This document shows, one piece after another, positions 39,332-47,743 of a stretch of DNA of 64,000 bases (position 1 is its first letter; each line of letters opens with the position of its first letter). Under the pieces are notes generated by a model, which was not told the DNA's origin, did no database searches, and was given only the letters and a program-made list of their open reading frames with translations. The stretch spans positions 992,001-1,056,000 of the forward strand of contig NZ_CP022604.1 in NCBI RefSeq assembly GCF_002278035.1. Direction: 5' to 3'. The position numbers and the translations under genes are program-made. The DNA comes from Ochrobactrum quorumnocens. GTDB taxonomy: Bacteria > Pseudomonadota > Alphaproteobacteria > Rhizobiales > Rhizobiaceae.

Positions 39332-40765
39332 TTATTTTCCATTGACTTTAAGGCAAGCAAAGAGTGCTTGAAAATAGGGGTGCAGGCGATCCCAAACTGT
39401 GATCAATTCGCTTGGAGCTGGCAAAGCCTTGTGGTCGTGAATCGCTTTATTTAACTGATCGAGAGAATGTGCGTGGCTTTTCGTTCCATTAGCAATATCA
39501 CGGGCATAGGCAAGGGTTGCATCCTTTTTGTTAGGATCCAAGACGTGGAGAGCTGCTCCAACCTTTTCTTTAAGCTTGATGCCTTGATCCAGCCAGCCTC
39601 CAGGATTCCTGCAGGTAACGCTCATATCTTCTAGAAAAACCATAGTGGCCTTTTCCGTGAAGATGCGTATCATTGCCGATCCAATGTGGGGATTGCTTTC
39701 GACTTTCAACTTGCGAAGCTCGTTATAGAGCTTGTTGAGGGCATTATTCTTAATACTTAAACCTTTGTCCGCTAAGGTCTTTCTGTCTCGAACTGGGTTT
39801 GCTCGTGGAGTGTTCGTTCCTGTTGAGCTTTTACTATTCGCGGATGCCGCTCCGGCGACAGACGCTCCCCCCGTGGGCGCTCCTCCAGTTCCTCCCGAAC
39901 CGCTTCCGCCCGACGTTGAACCTGTAATCGTATTGGTTGTCGATAAACTGGATGCCTTGGGCGATTGCTTTTTCACGCTGAGGTGAGCATACCTATTAAC
40001 GAAATCGGTTTGGGCATTTGCGTCATCGACTGCGCTAACAATGAATCTCTTATCAGCCATATCGGTGATCATTGTTTTGAGTAGCGATATGGCGGCAACT
40101 CGATTTCCGTTCTCGGCTTTAACAGAGTTGCTTTTCTGATCAAACGTTATTCCCAAAACCGGTCCAAACTGTGCTGTTGCTAATACGCGTTCGACCGTTG
40201 TAGTTTTCGATGCAATCCCTTCGAGAAGTACATTATCATCGTGTCCTTCTTTGGCGATTTCAGAAAGCGCAATCATCCATCGGGGAGGTCGCCCTTCTGT
40301 CGCGTCAGCTCTAGCTGTTGCGATGGCGCCCCACTCGATAGTCCCTTTGCCACCCATGGCATTGTAATGTTTACGCTTTATCCACTTGTAAGCCTCTTGC
40401 CTATCAAGAATTACGCAGTCAACTTTCTGGATATTCAAGGCGAGGAATGAAGGACTTAAATCGCGAAACGTTGCGTGAGTTGCGAGATTTATCGCAAGCG
40501 ACGGATTAATGAGAGTTTTCAAGGCGGTTAGGCGACGGTTGCCTTCGAGTACAATGTATTGGTTGGGATTATTAGTATCTTCTGTCACGATAAGACGAAC
40601 CGAAGGATCTAATCCTTTGAGATCAACTATGTCTTCTGCTAGCGCGGCAACTTTGTGATTTTTCTCATCGGATAGAAGCACAGTAATAGCCTCTCGTTCC
40701 GTCTTTACTTTCTTGTGTCGAAAATTTTCTACATCAAGGGAAATCGCTGAAATATCGATATCCAT
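39332..40765 (-). CDS. ParB-like domain protein, 477 aa
   Basis: The N-terminal third has a ParB/Srx-like fold: ISLDVENFRHKK, then QYIVLEGNRRLTALKTL near residue 72. Residues about 285-330 are a Gly/Ser/Ala/Thr-rich linker, and the last 150 residues are helical without a recognised domain. Family members can be CTP-binding switches or nucleases. Operon with the adenine methylase echoes the ParB/MT-A70 fusion at 4870-6168. Likely accessory cargo near the integrase. Confidence 0.7.
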   Translation of the reverse strand: MDIDISAISLDVENFRHKKVKTEREAITVLLSDEKNHKVAALAEDIVDLKGLDPSVRLIVTEDTNNPNQYIVLEGNRRLTALKTLINPSLAINLATHATFRDLSPSFLALNIQKVDCVILDRQEAYKWIKRKHYNAMGGKGTIEWGAIATARADATEGRPPRWMIALSEIAKEGHDDNVLLEGIASKTTTVERVLATAQFGPVLGITFDQKSNSVKAENGNRVAAISLLKTMITDMADKRFIVSAVDDANAQTDFVNRYAHLSVKKQSPKASSLSTTNTITGSTSGGSGSGGTGGAPTGGASVAGAASANSKSSTGTNTPRANPVRDRKTLADKGLSIKNNALNKLYNELRKLKVESNPHIGSAMIRIFTEKATMVFLEDMSVTCRNPGGWLDQGIKLKEKVGAALHVLDPNKKDATLAYARDIANGTKSHAHSLDQLNKAIHDHKALPAPSELITVWDRLHPYFQALFACLKVNGK

Positions 40766-40837
40766 TTGCCCCTCCGAAGACTCACCCAGTTAAGCATTTG
40801 AACGAGTTATATCAATTTGCAGTTGATAATCTAGATG

Positions 40838-40870
40838 GCGGCGGGCAGGTCAAGCCTGTCGGTGAGTTTT
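40838..40870 (+). pseudogene. Relic of a Dam-like gene 3' end
   Basis: In one plus-strand frame this reads GGGQVKPVGEF then a stop, against GGGQAKPVGEV in the Dam-like protein ending at 37919. About 27 of 33 bases agree. It lies between the accessory cassette and the integrase and codes for nothing complete. Confidence 0.6.
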
Positions 40871-40881
40871 AAGCCAATGCT

Positions 40882-42114
40882 TTAGCTCATCTGACACTCA
40901 ATTTCCTCTGAAATGGTGTCAGCGGCTGCCACAAGAACGGTATCGAGACGGTGAGTGTACCGGCTTGTTGTGCCGCTTCCTGCGTGTCCGATTATGGCTC
41001 CGATGGTGTTATCGGAATAATTTAGATCGGCAGCGATAGACGCATAACTGTGGCGAAGTGTATGAGCGGTGACGCCTATCAACCCGGCCATAGTCATGAT
41101 TTTTTCAATCAAATCATCCAGTGAGCCGATATGATCAGATGGATTTCTTATGCCGGGTAGTACCCATCCGGTTGTTATGTCAGACCTGATTTCTTTCAAT
41201 ACTTCAACTGCAGCCTTTCCGATCGGTCTGACAGAAGCGCCTGTTTTACTGTCGCCAAGTCGAAAGCATTGTTCATCAAGACTGACTTCTTCCCATCGGA
41301 GCTTGACGATTTCGCCCAGGCGACAGCCTGTGAGCAAGAGTAGCTTAGTGCCGATTATGCCCTGCCATGCGACGGCGTCAGCGTTGCTCAGTGCCTTGCC
41401 GATGGCTTTAAACTCGCTGGCGACCAGTCGCCTTTCTCGGCGTTTGTCGGCTGGTCTTTTAACCCCTTGCGCCGGATTAAATTCAATAATGCCTTCTGAC
41501 ACGGCATAAGAGAGGATGCCGCCTAGTAGACCTACTGTGCGAGCGGCAGTTCCTGCGCCACCTGAAACCACAATTTTCCCTCTCGCTTTATCAGACTTTC
41601 CTTCGAAAGCTGTCTTGCCAACTGTTACATCTCTGATGAATTTGGATATGTCAGATCTCTTCAGGTCAATGACAAGAGATTTACCGAGAAGCGGTTTGAT
41701 GTGGCGCTCGATCCGGCCTGTATCCGTATCTAGAGTCGATGACTTTTTGGGTTTACCGGACCGACCAAGAATTAAGCCCTTCTTGGCAGCCTTCAGATAA
41801 TTGTCGCATAGATCTGTCACCGTCAGCGAGCTGCGCCGTGTTTGTCTCTCAAGCAGTGGATCTTCTTTTTGCAAAACAATCCCGCCAAGTGTTTCGATGG
41901 CAAGTTTGCGGGCTTGCTCGGTCGTGATACTCCCGTGCCGACCAATTGTCATACGGCGCCGCTTGCCTTCAGGCGTGCGATAATCGACGAAATATGTCTT
42001 TGATCCAGCCGGATTGACGAATAAACCGAAGCCTTTAAGATCGCTATCCCAGACCGTATATTGCTTCTCACGCGGATCTGCGCGATCCACAATCGTTTTT
42101 GTAAGCTTCGCCAT
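40882..42114 (-). CDS. int: Tyrosine recombinase integrase
   Basis: The 410-aa product has an N-terminal arm-binding domain of the DUF4102 type (DSDLKGFGLFVNPAGSKTYF), a SAM-like core-binding domain (about residues 100-215) and a catalytic domain with LTGCRLGEIVKL, HTLRHSYAS and the Tyr in GSGTTSRYTH. It integrates the phage into a tRNA-Arg gene whose 3' fragment lies 172 bp from the integrase start. No separate excisionase gene was recognised. Confidence 0.95.
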   Translation of the reverse strand: MAKLTKTIVDRADPREKQYTVWDSDLKGFGLFVNPAGSKTYFVDYRTPEGKRRRMTIGRHGSITTEQARKLAIETLGGIVLQKEDPLLERQTRRSSLTVTDLCDNYLKAAKKGLILGRSGKPKKSSTLDTDTGRIERHIKPLLGKSLVIDLKRSDISKFIRDVTVGKTAFEGKSDKARGKIVVSGGAGTAARTVGLLGGILSYAVSEGIIEFNPAQGVKRPADKRRERRLVASEFKAIGKALSNADAVAWQGIIGTKLLLLTGCRLGEIVKLRWEEVSLDEQCFRLGDSKTGASVRPIGKAAVEVLKEIRSDITTGWVLPGIRNPSDHIGSLDDLIEKIMTMAGLIGVTAHTLRHSYASIAADLNYSDNTIGAIIGHAGSGTTSRYTHRLDTVLVAAADTISEEIECQMS

Positions 42115-42286
42115 TTCACCCCTGCCTTAGCGATTCTACTCACTGAATACTCACCATGAAAATGGAAAAACGTGAAGGTGCCCGGAAACAGGTTACGGCA
42201 TGTTACGGTTGCAAGTCATTGAAAACGATGGAAGAAAGAGTGATAAAGAAATTTTGCGAAGCTAAGAGAAATCGTTTCCGTATGCT

Positions 42287-42331
42287 CTCCGAAGGCAGAG
42301 GTCACAGGTTCGAATCCTGTCGGGTGCGCCA
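42287..42331 (+). other. Attachment site: 3' fragment of tRNA-Arg(CCG)
   Basis: The last 45 bases of a tRNA-Arg: anticodon loop CTCCGAA (anticodon 42289-42291), T-arm ACAGGTTCGAATCCTGT, acceptor strand and CCA. The 5' half is absent; the preceding bases do not pair as an anticodon stem. The intact gene must lie at the other end of the prophage, left of the window, in + orientation. Confidence 0.85.
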
Positions 42332-42557
42332 TGAAATCAATGACTTATAATTGCTTCTGCCACTGCTCACAGGTTCAGGTAAACCTAAAATTTTGAGGTA
42401 GAAGCCGCGCTATTCGTGAAGAATCACGACAATTCCAGCTATTTATAGGTGCTATTTAAGTGTCCTACGTTGTTTATCGTTAATGACGAGGGCAGCCGCC
42501 TTGTCTCGTTCCAAGACTCACGATCTATTACGCAGAAATTATACAGGACAAGGTGAT

Positions 42558-42944
42558 ATGGCTCAAAAAAATGCAGTTAAAGCTCCAGCTATGATGGCTG
42601 TTGCAGGAGTAATATTCTTAATTGGTGGCTTTTATCTCCAGTTTAGCGCGTCAGGGGTTTCTTCGGCTGATCAGATGCGTTGTGAGCAGAATGTCAAAAA
42701 TCTCTACAAAGACAGTGCCGAGGCGCAACAAACACTCACGCCAACATGCAATGAGCCAGGCGTTGTTGCCATGATGGATGCAAAGGCAAACGGATCAGGC
42801 GCATTCGACGCAGCGGCAGCAATAGCTTCGGCTAATCAGTCTGAAATCGGTTCAGGCGCTTTGGGTTATGGGCTCATGGGCGTGGGCATCGCACTTTTGA
42901 TTTCAGGACTTTTTGGCCTGTCTCGCGCTAGAAAGCTTGGCTAA
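42558..42944 (+). CDS. Small two-span membrane protein, 128 aa
   Basis: First chromosomal gene after the prophage. ATG 42558 follows AAGGTG; an in-frame ATG at 42483 has no site. Two hydrophobic spans frame a polar loop: MMAVAGVIFLIGGFYLQF near residue 12 and YGLMGVGIALLISGLFGL near the end. Function unknown. The gap 42332-42557 holds no gene. Confidence 0.65.
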   Translation: MAQKNAVKAPAMMAVAGVIFLIGGFYLQFSASGVSSADQMRCEQNVKNLYKDSAEAQQTLTPTCNEPGVVAMMDAKANGSGAFDAAAAIASANQSEIGSGALGYGLMGVGIALLISGLFGLSRARKLG

Positions 42945-43084
42945 AATCTATCAATAAATGCCAGCTGCACTTGAAGTCGGCATTTGACCGCTGACTGTCA
43001 GGCGAGGCGGGTATGCGCAAAACGGGTTCCTGCCTTGGTTTGAATGTGCTTAAAGAAGGCACGAAGTTTATACAGGAGCTAAAT

Positions 43085-43528
43085 GTGCATTCTTTCGGCA
43101 AGGTAGCCATAGCCAGTGCGATTGCTATTCTGATGGTTTCTCCTGCACTTGCGGATGCAAAGACGGATTCACTTCAACTCAGGAAATCCGTAGTTGAAGG
43201 GTTGTTTACCTATATCGAACTGGGTGAGAATTCTGACGGGCGTTCGAAGGCGCTCGGCATTGCGATGGAAGAGAAGGTGCAGGTACCTGTTGCCAAAGCA
43301 CAGTATGAATGGCAGGAAATTGCGAAGAATAGCTCCGATGCTGGCGCATATGAGGCGTATAAGATGTGCGATACAGCAGCCAGTTCGCTTCAGAATATTG
43401 TGAAGATCATTGCGGGTTACATCAAAAGCGACAGCACTCAAGAGCCGGAATATGATTCCGCTCTGACCAAACTGGGTGCTGATCTTACCGAGTGCGAAAA
43501 GGCGCTCGATGTGCAGCTGACCTTCTAA
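43085..43528 (+). CDS. Exported protein of unknown function, 147 aa
   Basis: GTG 43085 follows GGAG at good spacing; ATG 43013 in frame has weaker support. The N-terminus is a signal peptide (VAIASAIAILMVSPALA, cleavage before DAK). The mature part is helical, with two Cys residues that could form a disulphide. Function unknown. Confidence 0.65.
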   Translation: MHSFGKVAIASAIAILMVSPALADAKTDSLQLRKSVVEGLFTYIELGENSDGRSKALGIAMEEKVQVPVAKAQYEWQEIAKNSSDAGAYEAYKMCDTAASSLQNIVKIIAGYIKSDSTQEPEYDSALTKLGADLTECEKALDVQLTF

Positions 43529-43588
43529 TCATTGATACAAGATATATTGGTAGCGGCGCTCGAATTGCGAACGCCGCCATTTAAAAAA

Positions 43589-43834
43589 TTATTTCAGGTC
43601 AGCGAGAATATCGTCATAGACCTTGCAGGCGCTTTCAGGATCTGTTGTGAGCTGCGACTGCGCACCGGAAAGCTTCTGTGCTACTTCGGACGCTTTCTGT
43701 GGATCCTTGGCAGCGAGTTCCTGCATCTTCGTGGCAAACTCTGTTGCCTTTGCACTTACTTCTTCAGCTGTGCAAGCGAGCGAAGGTGAAGCAGCGGCCA
43801 TTACAACAGTGATGGCAAGAAGGTATGCTTTCAT
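43589..43834 (-). CDS. Small exported protein, 81 aa
   Basis: ATG 43832-43834 follows GAGGAA. A signal peptide (MKAYLLAITVVMAAASPSLA) precedes CTAEEVSAKATEFATKMQEL and a helical mature part with two Cys residues. Similar small helical secreted proteins occur in Brucella and relatives. The longer frame to 44011 has no similarity. Confidence 0.7.
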   Translation of the reverse strand: MKAYLLAITVVMAAASPSLACTAEEVSAKATEFATKMQELAAKDPQKASEVAQKLSGAQSQLTTDPESACKVYDDILADLK

Positions 43835-44139
43835 TGTTCGTTCCTCGTGACTAGTCAAAGTTATATTAGACAATCCCGTATAATGGCCTGAATATAAAAG
43901 TGAAATAAGCTGAAAATCACATAGTATGTGCGAGATTAACAATAAACCTGCGATCATCCATCGGGATGCGCTATGAGGGCTGTGCGAATATTCGGATACC
44001 TCAATATCCACCAGAATGAGAGTAAATCTAAATAGATCAAAATAATTGTCGATACTCGACTATTCAGCTTTGTTTCGTTTTTAATATCTGACTTTTGCGC
44101 TTATTGAGCATCTATTAATTAAGCGTATGAGGAGATGAT
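43835..44139. other. Intergenic, no gene seen
   Basis: 305 bp, A/T-rich, between divergent genes. It should hold promoters for both, but no hexamer pair stands out. Confidence 0.5.
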
Positions 44140-45027
44140 ATGCGTCATATTCCAACAGCTATTGCCGGTTTTATTGGCTTAGCCATTTTGAGTGTCATTC
44201 TAGGGTCCTGGTATACTGTCGATGAAGGTGAACGAGGCGTTATTCTCCGTTATGGAGCAGTTGCTGGCGTTGCCCAGCCGGGACTTGGCTTCAAGATTCC
44301 CGTGATTGACTCCGTAGTCCGGGTTTCTGTGCAGTCCAAGGCCGCAATTTATAATGGTATGGAAGCTTATAGCCGGGATCAGCAGCCTGCCACGATGAAC
44401 CTTTCGGTAAATTACCGTATTCCGCCAGATCGTGTGGAAGAAGTCTATGCCACCTATGGCGGCGAAGATGGGCTCTTGTCTCGTCTGGTGGAGCGTCGCG
44501 TATTTGAAGAAAGTAAAACGGTTTTTGGTCGCTTTGCTGCCATGACGGCTATCCAGGAACGTGGTCGGCTTAATCAGGAAATCGCAGATGCGATCCAGAA
44601 GAGTGTGAGCGGCCCAGTCATTATCGACAGCGTACAGATCGAAAACATCGATTTTTCTGATGCATATGAAGCAAGCATTGAGCAGCGTATGCTGGCCGAA
44701 GTGGAAGTTCAGCGCCTTCGCCAGAATGCTGAGCGTGAAAAAGTACAGGCAGAAATCACCGTTACGCAGGCCAATGCGCAGGCAGATGCACGGCGTGCCG
44801 ATGCTCAAGCACAGGCTGATTCCGTACGTTTGCAAGCACAGGCCGATGCAGAAGCAATTCGCTTGAAGGGTGACGCAGAGGCGCAGGCTATCAAAGCACG
44901 CGGTGATGCATTGCGGGACAATCCAGGTCTGGTGTCTCTAACGCAAGCTGAGCGGTGGAATGGCCAGCTACCGACGACCATGCTGCCGAACGGTTCAATC
45001 CCTATGCTGAATATCACGCAAGAATAA
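44140..45027 (+). CDS. SPFH/prohibitin-family membrane protein
   Basis: The 295-aa product has one N-terminal membrane span (residues 4-23), an SPFH domain (YTVDEGERGVILRYGAV, then PGLGFKIPVIDSV) and a C-terminal coiled coil rich in Ala/Gln/Glu (QAEITVTQANAQADARRADA, about 195-255). Such proteins form membrane rings that control proteases or lipid domains. The whole protein lacks an HflK partner nearby. Function beyond the family is not known. Confidence 0.85.
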   Translation: MRHIPTAIAGFIGLAILSVILGSWYTVDEGERGVILRYGAVAGVAQPGLGFKIPVIDSVVRVSVQSKAAIYNGMEAYSRDQQPATMNLSVNYRIPPDRVEEVYATYGGEDGLLSRLVERRVFEESKTVFGRFAAMTAIQERGRLNQEIADAIQKSVSGPVIIDSVQIENIDFSDAYEASIEQRMLAEVEVQRLRQNAEREKVQAEITVTQANAQADARRADAQAQADSVRLQAQADAEAIRLKGDAEAQAIKARGDALRDNPGLVSLTQAERWNGQLPTTMLPNGSIPMLNITQE

Positions 45028-45192
45028 TTCGACATTTGATACGTTGGCGGGTCGAAAGGCCCGCCATTTTTGCGAACATAAGCCAACGGGAACGCGCGAA
45101 TCGGAAGCTTCACGTTCACATTATCTAATTAATCTATATGGCTAATAATAAACGAAACTTTGTTTCCAAACATTCTTCTCTTGAGAGAAGAA

Positions 45193-45269
45193 TGGCGCGA
45201 GTGACGGGGCTCGAACCCGCGACCTCCGGCGTGACAGGCCGGCACTCTAACCAACTGAGCTACACCCGC
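45193..45269 (-). tRNA. tRNA-Asp (GTC)
   Basis: 77 nt with CCA encoded. Acceptor GCGGGTG pairs with CACTCGC (one G-U), D-loop AGCTCAGTTGGTTAGAGT, anticodon loop CTGTCAC giving GTC, T-loop TTCGAGC. All arms fold normally. Confidence 0.95.
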
Positions 45270-45503
45270 GCATTGTTCTGATGTTTTTCAATCAGGAACG
45301 CTGCTCATGTATTCGGGAAGTGGAGCAGCGTCAATCGTTTCTACGCTTAAGACCATAAAAAAGTTCGGATAATTCTAATTTAGGTCTGCATTTGTGGAAA
45401 ACACCTGAAATCCGCTCCCTCAGGTCATGGGTAAATGATCATCTGGTACTGAATTTAAGTAAAAGCGGCACCCCAAAGTGTGTGCCGCAAATGAGATTCG
45501 CTG

Positions 45504-45743
45504 TTACTTGACGGATTCGCCGGTCTTAGGATCGATTTTGATTTCGACCTTCGCGCCATTCTTCATGAAATATTCGATTTCATAATAGCCGCGATCATTC
45601 CAATCGACTTCATCGATGTATTGCACATCGGCGGTCTGTTCGATCTTGGCAATGATTTCAGAGAGCTTTGCACCCTCTGGAGCCGCGGCGAAAGCGCCGG
45701 CAGAAGTTGCTGTGAGAAGAATGGCTGCGAGCATGGTGCGCAT
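45504..45743 (-). CDS. PepSY-domain exported protein, 79 aa
   Basis: ATG 45741-45743 is followed by a signal peptide (MRTMLAAILLTATSAGAFA). The mature part, ISEIIAKIEQ-like helix, YYEIEYFMKNGAKVEIKIDP and TGE, has the PepSY pattern. Such domains may inhibit proteases or sense the periplasm. The in-frame extension to 45863 is not supported. Confidence 0.75.
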   Translation of the reverse strand: MRTMLAAILLTATSAGAFAAAPEGAKLSEIIAKIEQTADVQYIDEVDWNDRGYYEIEYFMKNGAKVEIKIDPKTGESVK

Positions 45744-45822
45744 GAAGAACTCCCTTCGATTGATATAGTTTCTAGGTAAGGCCTGAAACGCACATATCAA
45801 GGTGGTGCTTCGCCAAAGACTC

Positions 45823-45909
45823 TTATTGCCACGAGCCAAAGTGTGTCTGCAGAAAGCAGCCAAACACGAGGAAGGCCAATATGGCCAGGGCGATCAAGAG
45901 TATTTTCAT
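45823..45909 (-). CDS. Small membrane protein, 28 aa
   Basis: ATG 45907-45909 to TAA 45823-45825. One hydrophobic span (MKILLIALAILAFLVFGCFL) and a short polar tail. GGAT lies upstream. Too short for homology by eye. Confidence 0.4.
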   Translation of the reverse strand: MKILLIALAILAFLVFGCFLQTHFGSWQ

Positions 45910-45930
45910 TTTTTGATCATCCGCATTGTT

Positions 45931-45963
45931 CAGATCACATACAAGAAAACTGTATGTGATCTG
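45931..45963. other. Perfect 13-bp inverted repeat
   Basis: CAGATCACATACA (45931-45943) and its exact complement (45951-45963) flank a 7-nt loop. There is no U-tract on either side. It lies between the 28-aa gene and the DoxX gene and might be an RNA-processing hairpin or a protein site. Confidence 0.7.
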
Positions 45964-46001
45964 AACCTGTCAGATTGATCGGTTTCAGGAAATGATTTCG
46001 A

Positions 46002-46388
46002 TCAACGGTTACGATTATCGACCGAAAATGCGCCAGCACCGGTCGCCACCAGTGTCAGGAATACGAAGCAGAAAAGAATGGCTGCATCGCCGCCATTGGC
46101 GACAGGGAAGAAGCTCTTTGGGAAGTGTGCCATGAAATATGCAAAGGCCATATGGCCTGAAAGAATAAAGGCGACGGGACGTGTGAACCAGCCCAGGAAA
46201 ATCAACGCGCCGCCAACAATTTCCAGAAGCGCCGATGCAAGCTGAATAGCAGACAAGCTGTCAGGGCCCGCGATTGGGAAGCTGAACGCTTTCTGTGTCC
46301 CGTGCTCAAAATAGAGCAGCGCTGTCACGATACGTAGGATGCCAATAGCATAGGGTTGATATTTATTGAGCGAGCTTGGTTCTGCCAT
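46002..46388 (-). CDS. DoxX-family membrane protein
   Basis: ATG 46386-46388 has GGAG upstream; four codons earlier another ATG lacks spacing. The 128-aa product has four membrane spans and the DoxX pattern: ILRIVTALLYFEHGTQKAF, SALLEIVGGALIFLGW, HMAFAYFMAHFPKSFFPVANGG. Members are linked to thiol/redox stress or quinone chemistry. Single gene with its own spacing. Confidence 0.85.
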   Translation of the reverse strand: MAEPSSLNKYQPYAIGILRIVTALLYFEHGTQKAFSFPIAGPDSLSAIQLASALLEIVGGALIFLGWFTRPVAFILSGHMAFAYFMAHFPKSFFPVANGGDAAILFCFVFLTLVATGAGAFSVDNRNR

Positions 46389-46487
46389 CAGTTTCTCCAA
46401 ATATGAGTTTTAAATTCAACAAACTCATGAAGCCAGAAATGTGGGAAAATGCAAGCAGTCGCTAATTTTTAATCCGCGCAAACCTAT

Positions 46488-46787
46488 CTAGCGACAGCGA
46501 GATTGACCGAGTTTCACCTCAAACTGGCGAGGTCCAACCGTTCCATTTTTCATCGGTTTGGGGACAATATTCGCTCTGAGAGAACAAGGTCCGGCAATGA
46601 TCTGATATTGATCTTCCTTCTGATAGATCACTTTGCTTATCGGATACTGCGGAAGCGCGGCTGCGGCGGCCTCAATGACAGCGGTTAGCTCTTTTGCACG
46701 TTGATAGTTCGGAGCAAGTGCTGCTTGTGAACTGGTGGTGATGAGAAGCAGGGAGAGAGTGCCGAGAGCTAATTTCAGTCGCGCCAT
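46488..46787 (-). CDS. Exported protein of unknown function, 99 aa
   Basis: Signal peptide MARLKLALGTLSLLLITTSSQA. The mature part has a helix (AKELTAVIEAAAAAL) and ends in a region with two Cys, CSLR and SRCR, that could form a disulphide. No family recognised. It lies next to the disrupted tRNA-Gly. Confidence 0.65.
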   Translation of the reverse strand: MARLKLALGTLSLLLITTSSQAALAPNYQRAKELTAVIEAAAAALPQYPISKVIYQKEDQYQIIAGPCSLRANIVPKPMKNGTVGPRQFEVKLGQSRCR

Positions 46788-46865
46788 GGTGTTCTCCGTC
46801 TATAACAGCATAAAAATAAATGGAGCGGGTAGCGGGAATCGAACCCGCGCATTCAGCTTGGGAAG

Positions 46866-47324
46866 CTAGGCCGTGTGGACGGATTTGATTAAGATGAAAG
46901 CAGAAGCGATTGCGACGATGGATCGGAAGTTTCTTGCTGTTTTCTCGCAGCGTAATGCGACACGTTTGAACCGTTTGAGCTTCCCCATCATTTGTTCGAT
47001 ACGTGCGCGACCTCGATAAAGCGCCGTGGCAAAATGCTTCGGAATATTACGCCTGTTTGATCTGTAAGGGATCACAGGGATAGCGCCAGCCTTTCGCGCA
47101 ATCTCTCGATTAACGTCGCTATCATAGCCTTTGTCAGCAATGATAGCGCGGTGCCTGACTTGAGGGCCCGTGTCCATGAGGCTTTCAAACTGTTTGCTAT
47201 CGGAGGCTTCGCCTCCGGTCAGTTCAAAGCCAAGGGGCTGACCATTTCGGTCGGTTTTCAGATGGATTTTGGTTCCGAACCCTCCACGAGACCGGCCGAG
47301 CGCTTGACCTTCCTGCCCCCTTTA
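46866..47324 (-). CDS. IS transposase, second ORF (C-terminal half, by frameshift)
   Basis: This frame opens after a TAA at 47322-47324 and has no good start before 47177. It holds LGRSRGGFGTKIHLKTD, the second Asp in AIIADKGYDSD and the Glu in RGRARIEQMMGKLKR, completing DDE. It must be made by -1 frameshift from the first ORF. Its stop TAG (46866-46868) is formed by the duplicated TA and the flanking base, outside the element itself. Confidence 0.8.
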
Positions 47325-47743
47325 GCGCCTGCTGCAGATACATGGGCGCGAATGACGGTGCTGTCGAACATAGCGATAAGATGAGCGCTTTCATCAAGCC
47401 CAGCCAAAATGGAAAAATAGTCCTCGAAAACACCTGCTTTACCTAAACGGTCAAAACGCTTCCATACGCTGTTCCAGTTACCAAACCGCTCAGGCAAAGC
47501 CCGCCATGAGATGTTGTGAAGGGTGAAATAATGCAACGCCTCAAGGAATAGGCGGTCATTTTTAGCTTTCGCGCCAACGGCTGGCAGACAAGTCCGAAAA
47601 ACCTCAAGTGCCAGTTCATAGTCATTTTCTGTCATCTTGGTGCACATTACTGACCTCCAAATCACGTCAGCAATATGTGAATCACGTCGAGAGAAAGTCT
47701 GGAACCGGAAAACTTATACCTGAGTCAATTCGTCCACACGGCG
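46869..47743 (-). mobile_element. IS5-family (IS427-group) insertion sequence, 875 bp
   Basis: Ends carry inverted repeats GCCGTGTGGACG, extending imperfectly to about 20 bp. The flanks show TA on both sides (46867-46868, 47744-47745) at a CTAG site, i.e. YTAR with TA duplication, as reported for Brucella IS711. It carries a transposase in two frames. Intact ends and both catalytic halves suggest recent arrival. Confidence 0.88.
47258..47647 (-). CDS. IS transposase, first ORF (N-terminal half)
   Basis: ATG 47645-47647 follows GGAGG. The 129-aa product has the N-terminal IS5-type region (HNISWRALPERFGNWNSVWKRF) and the first catalytic Asp in LIAMFDSTVIRAH. It ends out of frame with the second ORF. 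A GGGGG run on the minus strand (47316-47320), next to AAA, lies where the -1 frame opens, so a frameshift fusion is likely. Confidence 0.8.
   Translation of the reverse strand: MCTKMTENDYELALEVFRTCLPAVGAKAKNDRLFLEALHYFTLHNISWRALPERFGNWNSVWKRFDRLGKAGVFEDYFSILAGLDESAHLIAMFDSTVIRAHVSAAGAKGGRKVKRSAGLVEGSEPKSI

Larger units (their letters stand above)
1..42331. mobile_element. Lambda-like prophage (left end outside window)
   Basis: A continuous set of integrase, repressor, replication, GpA-type terminase, lambda-type head, siphophage tail, lysis and accessory genes fills this stretch. The right boundary is the tRNA-Arg 3' fragment at 42287-42331 beside the integrase. The first gene is cut by the window edge and no second att copy is present, so the element extends beyond position 1. 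Head gene order (terminases, W, B, C, scaffold, D, E, FII) is that of lambda. All essential modules look intact, so an inducible phage is plausible but not shown. Confidence 0.95.
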
